Source of the DNA: Betaproteobacteria bacterium
Lineage (GTDB): Bacteria; Pseudomonadota; Gammaproteobacteria; Burkholderiales; Burkholderiaceae
NCBI GenBank assembly: GCA_018969885.1
Contig: JAGWXN010000182.1
Coordinates: 1-6,958 of the forward strand
Reading direction: 5' to 3'
DNA: 6,958 bases
Below are positions 6,022 through 6,958 of this stretch, in pieces. The position numbers and the translations under genes were made by a program. The first letter of the stretch is position 1. The number at the start of each line of letters is the position of its first letter. The notes beneath the pieces are model-generated. The model searched no databases. It had not been told where the DNA came from and saw nothing but the letters and a program-made list of their open reading frames with translations.

Positions 6022-6958
6022 TTAGTGGGTCACGCCCAGCTCGCGCAGGACGATTTCGGTATCGGCCCCCACGGCGGGGCCTGCGTGCCGTACACGACCC
6101 GGCAGCGTGGACAGATGCGGGAGCGGCGCTGGCATGGGGAGCTCGCCGCCGCGACCATCAGCGACGCGCACGATATCGCCGCGCGCGGCGATATGTTCAT
6201 CGCGAAGCAACTCGGCTGCGTCAAAGAGCGGCCCCACCACGACATCGTTTGCCAGCACTTCGCGCATCGCCGTGTCGGCATCACGTGCGGCCATCCATGC
6301 TGCGATCCGCGCATCGAGTTCATCCATATTGTCGCGACGCGCCTGGGGCGTGTTGAATCGGGGGTCAGTACGAAGCGCTTCGCCCCCCACCATGTTCAGC
6401 ATCCGGTCGGCCACGCTCGGCGTCGCGGCCGACACCGTGAGCAATCGCTCATCTTGCGTACTGAAAATATTGCCGAGATTCCAGTTCATGGGGAACCGGT
6501 TACCGTTACGCGGCTCGGCATGCCCCTGCACAGAGGCCACCTGCAACTGCCATTCATTCATCCGGAGCAAGGTCTCATGGAGCCCGAGCTCGATGGGCAC
6601 AGGCCGAACGCCCGCCAGGCGCGCACGGCGAAGCTCGAACAGCGCGGCGGTGGCCGCCATCATGCCGCTGCTGGTATCGGCAAGCGGAAACTCGGCCTGG
6701 ATGGGCACGCCGTGCGGATGGCCGGTGAGCGCGACGACGCCGGTCGCAAGGCCCGCGAACCGGGGATCGGTACTGCCCGCGAAGGTATCCGGATGGTCTG
6801 CCCCAGGGCTGAAGAGTCGAACCACCAGCGCCTGATGTTCAACTCGCTCAGCCGCCTCGCGCAGTGCAAGCCCCCAGAGGGAGTCGTCGGTGATGAGGAG
6901 ATCGGCGGCACGTACGATCGCCTCCAGCACCTTCGATCGATCCGGGTGGGCAGCATCG
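6022..6958 (-). CDS. CaiB/BaiF family (class III) CoA-transferase A, divergent large domain, 5' truncated by window
   Basis: The frame is open to the window edge. The 311 visible residues start at the family's 'D..HP..R..L..I..AD' region, so about 70-90 N-terminal residues lie beyond. The GTG at 6930-6928 sits inside that conserved stretch and is not the start. Visible features are PLADTSSGMMAA, with the candidate catalytic Asp encoded at 6676-6678, the HETLLRMNEWQ helix, and a complete small-domain segment: ALRTDPRFNTPQARRDNMDE, VVVGPLFDAAELLRDEHIAA and the C-terminal PAVGADTEIVLRELG. The usual large-domain motifs are missing: the ENFRPG block is replaced by ITDDSLWG, and the SISGFGQTGP block by RLFSPGADHPD. 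The GxGQxVDVSLLE stretch is reduced to PVPIELGLHETL. It is the first visible gene of the operon, 17 bp ahead of the TAXI gene. It may be a partner subunit of the other CoA-transferase rather than an independent enzyme. Confidence 0.87.
   Translation of the reverse strand, partial: DAAHPDRSKVLEAIVRAADLLITDDSLWGLALREAAERVEHQALVVRLFSPGADHPDTFAGSTDPRFAGLATGVVALTGHPHGVPIQAEFPLADTSSGMMAATAALFELRRARLAGVRPVPIELGLHETLLRMNEWQLQVASVQGHAEPRNGNRFPMNWNLGNIFSTQDERLLTVSAATPSVADRMLNMVGGEALRTDPRFNTPQARRDNMDELDARIAAWMAARDADTAMREVLANDVVVGPLFDAAELLRDEHIAARGDIVRVADGRGGELPMPAPLPHLSTLPGRVRHAGPAVGADTEIVLRELGVTH

Noticed and set aside
6107..6835. 242-residue plus-strand frame opposite CoA-transferase A
   Set aside because: Ser/Ala/Arg-rich shadow of a gene with clear CaiB-family motifs.
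6928..6930. GTG as the start codon of CoA-transferase A
   Set aside because: The frame stays open upstream to the window edge with residues (DAAHPDRSK) that fit the family alignment, so the true start lies outside the window.

Overview
The window reads as a GC-rich proteobacterial chromosome, most likely a betaproteobacterium of the Burkholderiales type. This assignment is inferred from the gene families (a TAXI-type TRAP transporter with a fused permease, CaiB/BaiF CoA-transferases and a CitE-like CoA lyase) and from strong GC bias at third codon positions. Nothing in the sequence fixes the genus. There are no RNA genes, insertion sequences, CRISPR arrays or phage genes that I can support.

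Layout: positions 1-684 (+) hold the 3' 40% or so of a formate--tetrahydrofolate ligase gene (fhs), cut by the window edge. It converges with everything else. A 49-bp gap (685-733) contains an imperfect stem-loop without a T-tract. From 6958 down to 734 all genes lie on the minus strand and form one tightly packed operon, transcribed right to left: CaiB-family CoA-transferase A (5' end outside the window), TAXI solute-binding protein, fused 4TM/12TM TRAP permease, a 75-residue two-helix membrane protein, a CitE/HpcH-type CoA-ester lyase, and CaiB-family CoA-transferase B. The only gap between these genes is 17 bp (6005-6021). The other junctions are 4-base start/stop overlaps (GTGA, ATGA, ATGA) or a direct TAA-ATG abutment, so translation is probably coupled throughout. 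The operon promoter must lie beyond position 6958.

How the genes could work together (inference): the periplasmic TAXI protein captures a carboxylate and the permease brings it in by ion symport. One or both CoA-transferases then attach CoA from a donor thioester, and the lyase splits the resulting (probably 3-hydroxy-)acyl-CoA into two smaller products, one of them an acyl-CoA. The substrate cannot be read from the sequence. The closest described logic is the two-subunit class III succinyl-CoA:malate CoA-transferase acting with a malyl-/citramalyl-CoA lyase.

The most interesting point is that the two CoA-transferases look degenerate in complementary places. The one at 734-1822 has a canonical large domain but a small domain shortened by about 35 residues. 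The one at 6022-6958 has a full small-domain segment but has lost the usual motifs of the large domain. This suggests an obligate heteromer with one canonical type of active site. The whole cassette, including the small membrane protein, is a coherent uptake-activation-cleavage system whose substrate is not evident.
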